A stretch of 25,684 bases of DNA, taken from assembly GCA_900552015.1 (NCBI GenBank), contig URXY01000029.1, forward strand, positions 1 to 25,684. The letters are read 5' to 3'. This stretch comes from an uncultured Eubacteriales bacterium. GTDB lineage: Bacteria; Bacillota; Clostridia; Oscillospirales; Oscillospiraceae. The position numbers were made by a program, and so were the translations under genes. The notes beneath the pieces are model-generated. The model was not told where the DNA came from. It was given only the letters and a program-made list of their open reading frames with translations, and searched no databases. Below, piece after piece: positions 6,652 through 14,633 of the stretch (the first letter of the stretch is position 1; every line of letters begins with the position of its first letter).

Positions 6652-7341
6652 TCACTGCTCTAACTTTTTGAGCTCGTCGAGCTGGCCCTCCAGCGTGGTG
6701 AACGCCTCGGGCAGCTGTGCGACGGCAGCGTCCGCGCGCTTGAGCTCGCTGCACACGCTCTCGCAAGTCGCGCCGAGCGTCGAGAGCACCTGCTCGCACT
6801 GACCTCTGCATGCCGCGATCATCGCCTGCAAGCGCTCGCGTGTGGCGGCGTCGAGCGCGTCGGCGCGCTCGCGGGCGGAGAGCTCGATGTCGGCGATGTG
6901 CGCCTTGACGCGGCCGTATTCATCCACCTGCGGGCGGAGCTCAGCAAGCTCGGCTTCGAGCTTCTGCGTTTCGCGGTCATGCTCTGCCTTCTGCGCGGCG
7001 AGCTGACGCTCATGCTCGGCTTTCTGGGCGGTGAGCTTCTGCGCACTCTCTTCGAGCTGCGCGCGCAGCTCGGTGATGGTCTCCTGCGCGGCGGTCAGGC
7101 CCTTTTTGAGCGCAGCCTGCGCACCGGTGGCGGTGGCGGAGGTCTCGGTGAGCCGGTCGCGTTCGCGCTCGGCGGCGGCGAGCTTGTCGCGCAGCTCTGC
7201 ATTCTCGCGGCAGAGGCCGTCGCTCTCCTGTTCGAGCGCTTCGATCTGCTGTTTGCTCTCAAGCGAAGTCTTTTCGATATAGCGGATGACGTCATCGCGG
7301 TTGAAGCCGCCGAAGACGGAACTCTTGAAGGTATTTTCCAT
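6652..7341 (-). CDS. coiled-coil protein with DivIVA-like N-terminus
   Basis: The 229-residue protein starts with FKSSVFGGFNRDDVIRYIEK (residues 5-24), a short motif like the DivIVA/GpsB N-terminus that joins membrane-binding loops to a coiled coil. The rest to about residue 185 is one long heptad-rich coiled coil of Glu/Lys/Arg/Ala/Leu, with two near-identical copies of QKAEHERQLAA. A short C-terminal helical region ends in LEGQLDELKKLEQ. A role in cell-pole or septum organisation is possible by analogy but not shown. ATG 7341 is chosen for the AAAGGTGGG site 6 bases upstream. An upstream in-frame ATG at 7383 lies within the promoter. It is monocistronic, between its promoter and a shared terminator. 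Confidence 0.75.
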   Translation of the reverse strand: MENTFKSSVFGGFNRDDVIRYIEKTSLESKQQIEALEQESDGLCRENAELRDKLAAAERERDRLTETSATATGAQAALKKGLTAAQETITELRAQLEESAQKLTAQKAEHERQLAAQKAEHDRETQKLEAELAELRPQVDEYGRVKAHIADIELSARERADALDAATRERLQAMIAACRGQCEQVLSTLGATCESVCSELKRADAAVAQLPEAFTTLEGQLDELKKLEQ

Positions 7342-7371
7342 GATCTTCCCACCTTTTCCTTTGTCAGAGTT

Positions 7372-7400
7372 ATGGTAACACAAAAGACGGGGGATGACAA
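7372..7400 (-). promoter_or_regulatory. promoter of the coiled-coil gene
   Basis: Minus strand: TTGTCA (7400-7395), 17-base spacer, TACCAT (7377-7372). The -35 is good and the -10 imperfect. Confidence 0.5.
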
Positions 7401-7402
7401 GG

Positions 7403-7439
7403 AAAAAAGCGCGGCACCTTTGGCCAAGGCACCGCGCTT
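7403..7439 (-). terminator. terminator of the XRE-repeat gene
   Basis: On the minus strand an 8-bp outer stem AAGCGCGG/CCGCGCTT, an internal mismatch and an inner GCCTT/AAGG stem are followed by six T residues, 10 bases after the gene's stop. Confidence 0.8.
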
Positions 7440-7448
7440 CCGCACATT

Positions 7449-8291
7449 TTACCGGGTGGTGAAGGAAAAGCTCTTGCCCTTCTTTGTAAAAGAGAAGCCC
7501 CCCTGCTCCTCGCTGCCGGCACTGGTGCAGCGCACGCGCTCGGCGTTCACGCTGCCGCCGACGTCGCCGCAGGTGACGCTGTCGCTCGCGCGGACATTGC
7601 CCTGCACATCGCCGCAGCGCACACTGTCGCTGGCCTGCACATCACCGCCGACGCTGCCGCAGGTGACGTTGTCACCCGCACGGACGCTGCCCTGCACATC
7701 GCCGGAGCAGTTCACGCTGTCGCCCGCCTGCACACCGCCGCCGACATTGCCGCAGGTGACGCTGTCGCCGGCCTGCACATTGCCGCCGATGTCGCCGCAG
7801 GTGATGCCATCGCCCGCCTTGACATTCCCACCGATGGTCGTATCGGTGCAGACGATGGAAAAATCGCTGTAAATGTCCTGTGCGCTGCCGGAAAAGTGCA
7901 GCTCGACGGTCTTGCGGATCTCGTCGTATTTGTCGTGGCGGAACAGACTTCCCTGTTTCGGCTGGAGCAGCCGGTGCCCCTGAAAGAGCACCGCGTGGAT
8001 GCTGTCGTCATCCTCCCACGGCAGCTCCGCCGCGATAGGAAGGACCTGACCGTCCGCATCCGCTTTTTCAGAGGACGTTTCTTTGCTCTCGCGGCCGAAG
8101 AGCTCGTCGAGCGTCATCTCCAGCGCATCGACAAGCTGCGGCAGCAGTGCGATATCGGGGCAGCACGCATCGCTCTCCCACTTGGAAACGGCCTGATTGC
8201 TCACGCCGAGAATATTCGCCAGCGCCTCCTGTGTCAGCCCTTTATCCTTGCGGCGGGCTGAGATACGCGCTCCCATTGTCAGTTCTTCCAA
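7449..8291 (-). CDS. XRE-family transcription regulator with cysteine-bearing beta-solenoid-like repeats
   Basis: Residues 6-65 are a Cro/C1-type helix-turn-helix: TMGARISARRKDKGLTQEAL, then LGVSNQAVSKWES, then LDELFG. An acidic linker and a short middle region (80-150) follow. Seven tandem units of about 15 residues fill 154-255, consensus GGNV-x-AGDSVTCGDV. The spacing and Gly/Val pattern suggest a beta-solenoid like bactofilin or DUF4097 polymers. Each unit has one Cys at the same place (165, 180, 195, 211, 226, 241, 255). I chose TTG 8291 because AGGAGG lies 8 bases upstream, giving MEELTMGAR and 280 residues. An ATG at 8276 is the alternative. The ligand and target genes are unknown. It is probably cotranscribed with the small ORF upstream. 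Confidence 0.85.
   Translation of the reverse strand: MEELTMGARISARRKDKGLTQEALANILGVSNQAVSKWESDACCPDIALLPQLVDALEMTLDELFGRESKETSSEKADADGQVLPIAAELPWEDDDSIHAVLFQGHRLLQPKQGSLFRHDKYDEIRKTVELHFSGSAQDIYSDFSIVCTDTTIGGNVKAGDGITCGDIGGNVQAGDSVTCGNVGGGVQAGDSVNCSGDVQGSVRAGDNVTCGSVGGDVQASDSVRCGDVQGNVRASDSVTCGDVGGSVNAERVRCTSAGSEEQGGFSFTKKGKSFSFTTR
7527..7832 (-). repeat. tandem 45-48 bp coding repeats (seven units)
   Basis: Seven degenerate units encode the Gly-Gly-x-Val ... Thr-Cys-Gly-Asp-Val repeats of the XRE protein. Six units are 45 or 48 bp and the last is shortened to 33 bp. Alternate units resemble each other (GGNV type and QGSV/QGNV type), which suggests growth by duplication of pairs. This is a protein-coding repeat, not a CRISPR array. 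Confidence 0.9.
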
Positions 8292-8335
8292 CTGTCTATC
8301 CTCCTGTACTGCGTTATAATAATAAAGTAGTCGGC

Positions 8336-8473
8336 TCAGCGGAACGCGCCGAGCATCGGGAAAGCGAAGGGCGGACGTTCCGCGCCGAGCGCGCGGGTGA
8401 GCGTGTCCTGTGTCGTCTCCCTGTTTTTCAGTGTCTGGCCTTCGCGCCAGAGCTTGCATATCGTCTCTTTCAT
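8336..8473 (-). CDS. small ORF, 45 residues, unknown
   Basis: ATG 8473 is preceded by AAGGATCGAACAGC (AAGGA 10 bases ahead) and lies about 63 bases downstream of a near-consensus promoter. The product starts MKETICKLWREGQTLKNRE, looks helical at first, and ends with a Pro/Phe-rich tail (RPPFAFPMLGAFR). I recognise no family. It could be a short regulatory or toxin-antitoxin-like protein, the remnant of a longer gene, or a leader preceding the XRE gene, which starts 45 bases after its stop. The promoter and ribosome-binding site favour translation, but nothing else confirms it. Confidence 0.45.
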   Translation of the reverse strand: MKETICKLWREGQTLKNRETTQDTLTRALGAERPPFAFPMLGAFR

Positions 8474-8535
8474 GCTGTTCGATCCTTCCTTGCCCCGTGC
8501 TGCAGCCGCGGCTTTCGAATCACCGGTATGGGCTC

Positions 8536-8564
8536 AGTATAGGGGCAAGAGACCGGTTTGACAA
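8536..8564 (-). promoter_or_regulatory. promoter of the small ORF and XRE regulator
   Basis: Minus strand: TTGTCA (8564-8559), 17-base spacer, TATACT (8541-8536). ACCGGT repeats flank the -10 (8522-8527 and 8552-8557) and could be an operator for the downstream regulator. Confidence 0.7.
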
Positions 8565-8653
8565 TGGCGCGGTGGTTGAATCGTCTCTTTTTTTCTCCAA
8601 CCTGCGGTTGAATAACACGATGAGAAGACGAGTGTCGCTGTTTAGCGGACAAA

Positions 8654-9547
8654 TCACCGCCTGACGCTGATCTCCTCGATGCCGCGCGTGTAGTCGACCA
8701 CGTGCTGCAAAAAGAGCTGTGTGATGGTCGAGGGCAGAAAGCCCTTTTTCACTGTGATGCAGATCTCGCGCGACTGCTTGACGTTCAACGGCTTACTGAC
8801 GACGTGGTAGCGCGAGGGCTGGAGCAGCAGGCTGTGTACGATGCTCACGCCGAGCCCTGCCTCGACCATCGAGAGGAGCGCAAAGTCGCTCGTCGTGTCG
8901 TAGGTGATCTCGGGGTGGATGTTGTACTGGTCGAGCAGGCGCGTGAATTCGTAGTCTTCGATCTCCATCAGGCGAACGAAGGTCTCGTGCGGGAGCTGCT
9001 CGAGCGGGAAGACGGGCGCGCCCTCCATCGGGTGTCCCTTGGGCAGGATGGCGACCATCGTGTCGTGCAGGATGGGGGTGGGCTCAAAGTCGTTGGAAAC
9101 AGGCGTGACGAGGAAGCCGCAGTCGATCGCGCCGCGGCGCAGCCACTCGGAGATCTCATAGTATTCGCCCGTGAGCAACTGGATCTGGATGTTCGGATAG
9201 CGCTGGTGGAAGTCCTTCAGAATTTCCGGCAGCAGGCTGATGGCAAGGCTCGTAAAGCATCCGAGCCGCAGCGTACCGGACTGCACGCCGTGCAGCTCGG
9301 ACACGGCGAAGTTGAGGTCTTCATAGTCCTTGACGATCTCGCGGATCGTGGGGAGGAGCACCATGCCGTCGGAGGAAATTTCGATGCCGGAGTGGTTGCG
9401 CGTCAGAAGCTTGACCTGCCAGTCCTGCTCAAGGTCCGAGATCATCTTGCTCACGGCGGACTGCGTGTAGCCCAGCTCGCCCGCCGCCTGTGTGATGCTG
9501 CCGGTCTCCACGGTGCGCAGATAGGCAATATATTTACGAATACTCAT
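8654..9547 (-). CDS. LysR-family transcriptional regulator
   Basis: The 297-residue LysR-type regulator has an N-terminal winged helix: MSIRKYIAYLRTVETGS, ITQAAGELGYTQSAVSKMIS and DLEQDWQVKLLTRN (residues 1-50). The two-lobed co-inducer-binding domain begins at SGTLRLGCFTSLA (about 90) and runs to the end. It is divergent from argC across a 177-base region holding two palindromes, so it probably controls the argCJBD operon and itself. The ligand is not visible from sequence, but arginine, ornithine or lysine would be natural guesses (inference). ATG 9547 is chosen for the GAGGG site 9 bases upstream and because the family motif begins there. The frame stays open for another 1.9 kb antisense to arg genes, which is not coding. 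Confidence 0.93.
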   Translation of the reverse strand: MSIRKYIAYLRTVETGSITQAAGELGYTQSAVSKMISDLEQDWQVKLLTRNHSGIEISSDGMVLLPTIREIVKDYEDLNFAVSELHGVQSGTLRLGCFTSLAISLLPEILKDFHQRYPNIQIQLLTGEYYEISEWLRRGAIDCGFLVTPVSNDFEPTPILHDTMVAILPKGHPMEGAPVFPLEQLPHETFVRLMEIEDYEFTRLLDQYNIHPEITYDTTSDFALLSMVEAGLGVSIVHSLLLQPSRYHVVSKPLNVKQSREICITVKKGFLPSTITQLFLQHVVDYTRGIEEISVRR

Positions 9548-9575
9548 TATCAATACCCTCGATAGTATCTCGCGG

Positions 9576-9624
9576 ATTCCATTTTGGAATGTTGAGATAA
9601 AAATATATTCGCTTTTCAAAAGCG
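9576..9624. promoter_or_regulatory. two palindromes, candidate LysR operators
   Basis: ATTCCA-TTT-TGGAAT (9576-9590) and CGCTTTT-C-AAAAGCG (9610-9624) are perfect inverted repeats in the divergent lysR-argC region. The second overlaps the proposed argC -35. Their position fits LysR recognition and activation sites. The regulator that binds them is inferred. Confidence 0.5.
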
Positions 9625-9641
9625 TATGAAGATTATACAAT
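9613..9641 (+). promoter_or_regulatory. candidate promoter of argCJBD
   Basis: TTTTCA (9613-9618), 17-base spacer, TACAAT (9636-9641). The weak -35 lies within a palindrome, as at many activator-dependent promoters. An overlapping TATACA at 9634 is an alternative -10. Confidence 0.45.
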
Positions 9642-9724
9642 ATGGCCAAAGAAAATTCAATGCCCCTACACGGAATTTTCGAAGTAGTACAAAAACACGT
9701 GAAAATAACGAGGAGGAAACAGTC

Positions 9725-10798
9725 ATGGTCCATTATTCCTGCATTGGCGCTACCGGTTATGTCTGCGGTGAAGTGCTCCGCATGATGGTCAATCATCCCG
9801 AAGGTGAGCTCGTCAACGTGCTCGATACATACGGTGTGGGCGACGCGATCTCCACGCATCATCCCGCGCTGCGCGGCTTCTACGATCAGGTCATCATGGA
9901 TCTCACCGAGGAGACCGTCCGCGAGACCGCGAAGAAGAGCGACGTCATCATGATTCAGGTCCCGTCCGGTGACGTGGCCAAGTGGGCGGAGATCGTTCTC
10001 GCTGAGGACTGCGCCATCATCGATATCGGCGCTGACATCCGCTTCCGCGATGTCGACGTCTGGGAGAAGTGGTACGGCCAGAAGCACCCCGACGCCAAGA
10101 TGACCCACGACGCTGTTTACTGCATCCCTGAGGTCATGCGCGACCTTGCCAAGGGCAAGAAGCTCATCGCCAACCCCGGCTGCTATCCCACTGCTTCCAC
10201 CCTCGGTCTCCAGCCCATGCTCAAGGCTGGTCACATCGTTGACAATACCATCGTCATCGATGCCAAGAGCGGCTACACCGGCGCAGGCCGCCGTCCCGCC
10301 CTCAACAAGCTCCTCACTGAGGCGGAGAACAACTTCTGCGCTTACGCCCTCGGCGGCGGCCACCGCCACACGCCCGAGATCGAGCAGAACATCGCCTACA
10401 TCACCGGCAAGGACCTGATGAAGCCCGAGACCTGGCAGTACATCAACTTCCAGCCGCACCTCCTGCCCCAGGTCCGCGGTATCGAGGTCACCATCTACGC
10501 TACCTGCGACAGAGACTTCACCAACGAGGAAGTTTATGAGCTCTACAAAGACTTCTACAAGGATGAGCCCTTCGTCAAGGTCTTCCCGGCGAGCCTGCCC
10601 GTTCAGACCAAGTGGGTCTACGGCACGAACTTCTGTGAGATGACCCCGACCTTCGACGCGCGTACCCACCGCCTGATCGTCTCCTCCGTGATCGACAACA
10701 TCGGCAAGGGCGCTGCCGGCCAGGCCATTCAGAACATGAACCTCATCATGGGCCTGCCCGAGACCACCGGCCTGATGATGCCCCCGATGTATCCGTAA
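9725..10798 (+). CDS. argC: N-acetyl-gamma-glutamyl-phosphate reductase
   Basis: The 357-residue enzyme does the third step of arginine synthesis, the NADPH-dependent reduction of N-acetylglutamyl phosphate to the semialdehyde. It has an N-terminal Rossmann loop GATGYVCGEVLRMM and the catalytic cysteine C153 in ANPGCYPTAS. Further on are DAKSGYTGAGR and GGGHRHTPEIEQN, which carries the catalytic histidine. The Rossmann loop usually reads GATGYTG or GATGYVG, so VCG is a slight variant. ATG 9725 has GAGGAGG 8 bases upstream. The frame is open from 9626, but the extra stretch overlaps the promoter. It is the first gene of argCJBD. Confidence 0.96.
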   Translation: MVHYSCIGATGYVCGEVLRMMVNHPEGELVNVLDTYGVGDAISTHHPALRGFYDQVIMDLTEETVRETAKKSDVIMIQVPSGDVAKWAEIVLAEDCAIIDIGADIRFRDVDVWEKWYGQKHPDAKMTHDAVYCIPEVMRDLAKGKKLIANPGCYPTASTLGLQPMLKAGHIVDNTIVIDAKSGYTGAGRRPALNKLLTEAENNFCAYALGGGHRHTPEIEQNIAYITGKDLMKPETWQYINFQPHLLPQVRGIEVTIYATCDRDFTNEEVYELYKDFYKDEPFVKVFPASLPVQTKWVYGTNFCEMTPTFDARTHRLIVSSVIDNIGKGAAGQAIQNMNLIMGLPETTGLMMPPMYP

Positions 10799-10876
10799 TT
10801 TTCGGTTCGACGAGCTTCGACCCGATTTGAACAGGAAAGCTGTTAAACTAATGTTAAGAGAGGAGATCCCCCCACT

Positions 10877-12103
10877 ATGTCCAATCTGAAAAAGATCGAT
10901 GGCGGCGTGACCACGCCGCAGGGCTTCACCGCGGGTGCTACCTACACCGCCATCAAAAAGCGCGAGAACAAGAAGCCCGACGTCGCCGTTCTCTACTCTG
11001 ACCTGCCCTGCTCCTGCGCGGCCTGCTTCACCACGAACAAGTTCTGCGCAGCTCCGGTCATCCTTGACCGCGAGATCCTGAAAAAGGGCAAGGCCCGCGC
11101 CGTCGTCATCAACTCCGGCAACGCCAACGCAGCCACCGGCACGCAGGGCATCGAGGATGCCCGCACCGTCGAGCGCGAGGCGGAAAAGCTCCTCGGCCTC
11201 GGGGAGGACGAAGTCTTCGTCTGCTCCACCGGCGTCATCGGCCAGAGACTTCCGGTCGACAAGGTGCTTCAGGGCATCCGCGAGATCATTCCCGCAAAGC
11301 TTGCCAAGGAGAACGGCTCCGAGGCTGCCTACGCCATCATGACCACCGATACCGTCCGCAAGGAGTGCGCCTATGAGCTGCAGCTCTCCACCGGCACCGT
11401 GAAGATCGGCGCGATGGCCAAGGGCTCTGGCATGATCCACCCCAATATGGCGACGATGCTCGTCTACGTGACGACCGACGCCAAGGCGGATCCCGCAGAC
11501 CTGCAGAAGATGCTCTCCGCAGCTGTGGATAAGAGCTTCAACATGTGCACCGTCGACGGAGACACCTCCACGAACGACTCAATCTTCCTGCTCGCCAACG
11601 GCGCTTCCGGCGTTGAGATCAAGACCGAAGAAGACAAGAAAGCGATGGCCGACCTCGTGCTCGCCATCTGCACCGATATGGCCCGCCGCGTCGCTTCCGA
11701 CGGTGAAGGCGCGACCCACCTCATCGAGGTCGAGGCCTACGGCCTGCCCACCGAGCACGACGCGCGCCTGGTCGCCAAGTCCATCGCGGGCTCCATGCTC
11801 TTCAAGGCTGCCGTCTTCGGCCGCGACGCCAACTGGGGCCGCATCATGGCCGCTGCCGGTTACTCGGGCGCAGACGTTGACCCGACCCGTGCCGACTGCA
11901 TCATCAAGAGCGCTGCCGGCGAGGTGCAGGTCATGAAGGACGGCTTCGGCGCAGAGTTCAGCGAAGAGCTCGCCAAGAAGGTCCTCACCGAGCATGACAT
12001 CACCGTTATCGTCCGCTTCTATCAGGGCGACGGCGAGGCCAAGGCCTGGGGCTGCGACCTCACCTACGATTACGTCAAGATCAACGGCGACTACCGCACC
12101 TAA
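10877..12103 (+). CDS. argJ: glutamate N-acetyltransferase / amino-acid acetyltransferase (ornithine acetyltransferase)
   Basis: The 408-residue ArgJ transfers the acetyl group from N-acetylornithine to glutamate, closing the cyclic arginine pathway. Many versions can also use acetyl-CoA for the first step. The precursor cuts itself before the nucleophile Thr193 in the motif HPNMATML, giving alpha (about 192 residues) and beta chains. Other family motifs are INSGNANAATG, KGSGMIHPN and DGDTSTNDS. ATG 10877 is preceded by AGAGGAG with an 11-base spacing. Whether it is mono- or bifunctional cannot be decided here, but no separate argA is in the window. Confidence 0.96.
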   Translation: MSNLKKIDGGVTTPQGFTAGATYTAIKKRENKKPDVAVLYSDLPCSCAACFTTNKFCAAPVILDREILKKGKARAVVINSGNANAATGTQGIEDARTVEREAEKLLGLGEDEVFVCSTGVIGQRLPVDKVLQGIREIIPAKLAKENGSEAAYAIMTTDTVRKECAYELQLSTGTVKIGAMAKGSGMIHPNMATMLVYVTTDAKADPADLQKMLSAAVDKSFNMCTVDGDTSTNDSIFLLANGASGVEIKTEEDKKAMADLVLAICTDMARRVASDGEGATHLIEVEAYGLPTEHDARLVAKSIAGSMLFKAAVFGRDANWGRIMAAAGYSGADVDPTRADCIIKSAAGEVQVMKDGFGAEFSEELAKKVLTEHDITVIVRFYQGDGEAKAWGCDLTYDYVKINGDYRT

Positions 12104-12124
12104 TTTTCGAAGGAGGGTCCACCA

Positions 12125-13000
12125 ATGAGCGATATCGCAAACAAGGTCGAAACTCTGATGGAGGCGATGCCTTACCTTCAGAAGTATCAGGGCAAGATCA
12201 TCGTCATCAAGTACGGCGGCAACGCCATGATCAATGAAGAGCTCAAGGACGCCGTCATGCACGACGTGGTGCTGCTCAAGCTCCTTGGCATGAAGCCGGT
12301 GCTGAGCCACGGCGGCGGCCCGGGCATCAACAAGATGCTCGAAAAGCTCGACATCCCCGTTGAATTCATCGAAGGCCTTCGCTACACCTCCGCCGACATC
12401 ATGCGTGTTGTCGAGATGGTGCTCGTCGGTCAGGTGAACACTGAACTCGTCGGATTTATCAACAAGCTCGGCGGCAAGGCGGTCGGCCTCTCCGGCGTCA
12501 GCGGCGACATTTACCACTGCCACCAGCGCGACGAGGTGCACGGCTTCGTCGGCGACGTGGATTACGTCGACCCCAAGCCCATCTTCGCCATGCTCGACGC
12601 GGGCTACATCCCTGTCATCGCCCCCGTCGGAACCGACGGTCAGGGCCACACCTTCAACATCAACGGCGACACCGCCGCGGGCAAGCTCGCTTCCGCGCTC
12701 GGCGCTGAGAAGCTCGTGATCCTCACCGATATCGAGGGCCTGTGCAACGACATCAAGATCCGCGACGTCATCAGCTATCTGAACATCGAGGATGTCAAGG
12801 CGCTCAAGGACAAGGGCACGATCGCCGGCGGCATGATCCCGAAGGTCGACTGCTGCGTGCAGGCCATCGAAGAGGGCGTGACGAGCGTCAACATCATCGA
12901 CGGCCGCAAGCCGCACTCCGTGCTCTACGAGGCCTTCACGAACGAGGGCACCGGCACGACGATCGGCACCGCACAGCCGAGCGTCGGCATCAAATGGTAA
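12125..13000 (+). CDS. argB: acetylglutamate kinase
   Basis: The 291-residue amino-acid kinase phosphorylates N-acetylglutamate. Signature motifs are the ATP-binding KYGGNAM (K29), SHGGGPGINKML (about 60-71) binding N-acetylglutamate, and INGDTAAGKLA. The N-terminal extension of about 25 residues before the first strand (KVETLMEAMPYLQKYQGK) forms the kinked helix seen in hexameric, arginine-inhibited kinases. End-product inhibition is therefore likely at this step, as expected in a cyclic pathway with argJ (inference from family). ATG 12125 has GGAGGG about 7 bases ahead and lies 21 bases after argJ. Confidence 0.96.
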   Translation: MSDIANKVETLMEAMPYLQKYQGKIIVIKYGGNAMINEELKDAVMHDVVLLKLLGMKPVLSHGGGPGINKMLEKLDIPVEFIEGLRYTSADIMRVVEMVLVGQVNTELVGFINKLGGKAVGLSGVSGDIYHCHQRDEVHGFVGDVDYVDPKPIFAMLDAGYIPVIAPVGTDGQGHTFNINGDTAAGKLASALGAEKLVILTDIEGLCNDIKIRDVISYLNIEDVKALKDKGTIAGGMIPKVDCCVQAIEEGVTSVNIIDGRKPHSVLYEAFTNEGTGTTIGTAQPSVGIKW

Positions 13001-13037
13001 AATATACACCCAACTTTTATTATAGGAGGACATAATA

Positions 13038-14261
13038 ATGATCGAAAAGTTCAAGACCAACGCCGAAGTCATCGAGAACGGCGACAAGTATCTCTATGGC
13101 AACCACGTCCGTATGCCCCTTTCCATCGAGCGCGGCGAAGGCGCTTACGTCTTCGATAAGGACGGCAACAAGTACCTCGACTTCATCGGCGGTATCGCCG
13201 TCAACGGTCTGGGCCACTGCCATCCCGCAATCGTCAAGTGCCTCGAGGAGCGTTCCAAGACGATCCTGCACTGCTCCAACTACTTCTACAATGAGCCCGC
13301 CGTCCAGACCGCGAAGCTCATCGTCGAGAACAGCTGCTTCGACAAGGTCCTCTTCGCCAACTCCGGTGCTGAGGCCAACGAAGGGCAAATCAAGCTCGCC
13401 CGCAAGTATGCCAAGGATCACGGCCATCCCGAGCGCTTCGTCGTCATCACGATGAAGAACTCCTTCCACGGCCGCACCCTCGCGACCTGCACGGCCACCG
13501 GCCAGTATGCGGTGCACCGCTACTTCGAGCCCCTGCCCTCCGGCTTCCGCTATGCCGAGTTCAACAACCTCCAGTCCGTCAAGGACATCATGGATGAGTA
13601 TGTCTGCGCCATCCTGACCGAGCCTGTCCAGGGCGAGGGCGGCGTGCGTCCCGCTTCCCAGGAATTCCTGCAGGGTCTGCGTGACCTGTGCGACGAGAAG
13701 GGCATCCTCCTCATGTTCGACGAGGTCCAGGTCGGTTCCGGCCGTACCGGCAAGCTCTTCGCGCACCAGAACTACGGCGTTGAGCCCGATACCTGCTCCA
13801 TGGCCAAGGCGCTCGGTTCCGGCGTGCCCATCGGCGCTGTCTGCGCCCGCGGCGAGGCTGCCAAGACCCTGACGCCCGGCACCCACGGCTCCACCTTCGC
13901 CGGCGGTCCTCTCGCCTGCGCACTCGCTGCCACCACGCTCGACGTGATGATCAACGAAGGAGTCATCGAGAACTCCCGCAAGATGGGCGAGTATTTCCGC
14001 AAGCAGGCCCACGAGATCATTGAGAAGAACCACCCCGAGACGGTCAACGAGATCCGCGGTCTCGGCCTGATCGACGGCATCCAGCTCAACAAGCCCTCCG
14101 GCCAGCCCGTCGTCGACCTGTGCTTCAAGGACAGCAACGTCCTGATCAACAACACCAACGGCAACGTCCTGCGCTTTGTCCCGCCGCTGATCGTCAATGA
14201 AGAGGAGATCGACATTGTCATCAAGGCTGTCGACGAGGCCATGACCAAGCTCGGCTGGTAA
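13038..14261 (+). CDS. argD: acetylornithine aminotransferase
   Basis: The 407-residue class-III PLP aminotransferase converts N-acetylglutamate semialdehyde to N-acetylornithine with glutamate as amino donor. It has ANSGAEANEGQIKLAR, the NSFHGRTLAT loop, LMFDEVQVGSGRTGK with D228, and the PLP lysine K257 in SMAKALGSG. Family members usually begin nearer the GDKYLYGNH motif, so the first 15 residues are a short extension. ATG 13038 is preceded by TATAGGAGGACATAATA. It ends the argCJBD run. Carbamoyltransferase and later genes are not in this window. Confidence 0.95.
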   Translation: MIEKFKTNAEVIENGDKYLYGNHVRMPLSIERGEGAYVFDKDGNKYLDFIGGIAVNGLGHCHPAIVKCLEERSKTILHCSNYFYNEPAVQTAKLIVENSCFDKVLFANSGAEANEGQIKLARKYAKDHGHPERFVVITMKNSFHGRTLATCTATGQYAVHRYFEPLPSGFRYAEFNNLQSVKDIMDEYVCAILTEPVQGEGGVRPASQEFLQGLRDLCDEKGILLMFDEVQVGSGRTGKLFAHQNYGVEPDTCSMAKALGSGVPIGAVCARGEAAKTLTPGTHGSTFAGGPLACALAATTLDVMINEGVIENSRKMGEYFRKQAHEIIEKNHPETVNEIRGLGLIDGIQLNKPSGQPVVDLCFKDSNVLINNTNGNVLRFVPPLIVNEEEIDIVIKAVDEAMTKLGW

Positions 14262-14305
14262 TTTACTGCGATACTACCTCGCGTTTCTTGCCTGCGAGGC
14301 TGGCG

Positions 14306-14387
14306 GCACGGGTTCCCTTCCCGTGCTTTGCCGGAAGTATACATGACCTCATCCCCGGCCTGCCGATGGGGGATCGGCGGGCCGGGG
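14306..14387 (+). terminator. two hairpins after argD, probable transcription end
   Basis: GCACGGG/CCCGTGC (14306-14326) is followed by a 15-bp stem CCCCGGCCTGCCGAT with ATCGGCGGGCCGGGG (14353-14387, one T-G wobble, five-G loop). Neither has a clean U run directly after it (only TATTTTC 6-7 bases later), so termination may be partial. Confidence 0.55.
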
Positions 14388-14604
14388 AGAGAGGTATTTT
14401 CAGCATTTTACAAACAGCATTTCACCCCTTGTGTTGTGCCAGTGTAAAATCCAAAAGGAGGAGTGCGATCCAAGAGCTGCATCGGTAGATACCGCGAGAA
14501 TTGAAGAAGGAAAGAGCATTACCGTAAAACTGCGTTGGTCGCATCGCCGCAGGCAACGGCAAGCAGGTCATCATCCAGGGCCTGCGTTCACCATTCAAAA
14601 ACAC

Positions 14605-14633
14605 TTGCTATCGCTATGGGATCATGCTAAAAT
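14605..14633 (+). promoter_or_regulatory. promoter of the nhaC-racemase-methyltransferase operon
   Basis: TTGCTA (14605-14610), 17-base spacer, TAAAAT (14628-14633), 64 bases before the antiporter start. Confidence 0.6.

Noticed and set aside
7527..7832. CRISPR-like spaced repeats
   Set aside because: Units are degenerate, lack unique spacers and translate into regular protein repeats of the XRE regulator.
6898..7872. 324-codon plus-strand open frame with Pro/Thr repeats
   Set aside because: Antisense to the coiled-coil gene and the XRE repeats. Its repeats are reverse-strand images of the XRE repeat units.
8654..11440. 928-codon minus-strand open frame
   Set aside because: Only its last 297 codons are the LysR gene. 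The rest is antisense to argC and the 5' part of argJ, has no family motifs, and stays open because of the GC-rich codon use of the sense genes.
11579..13087. 502-codon minus-strand open frame
   Set aside because: Antisense to argJ and argB, which are certain. The product is Val/Asp/His-rich and unrecognisable.
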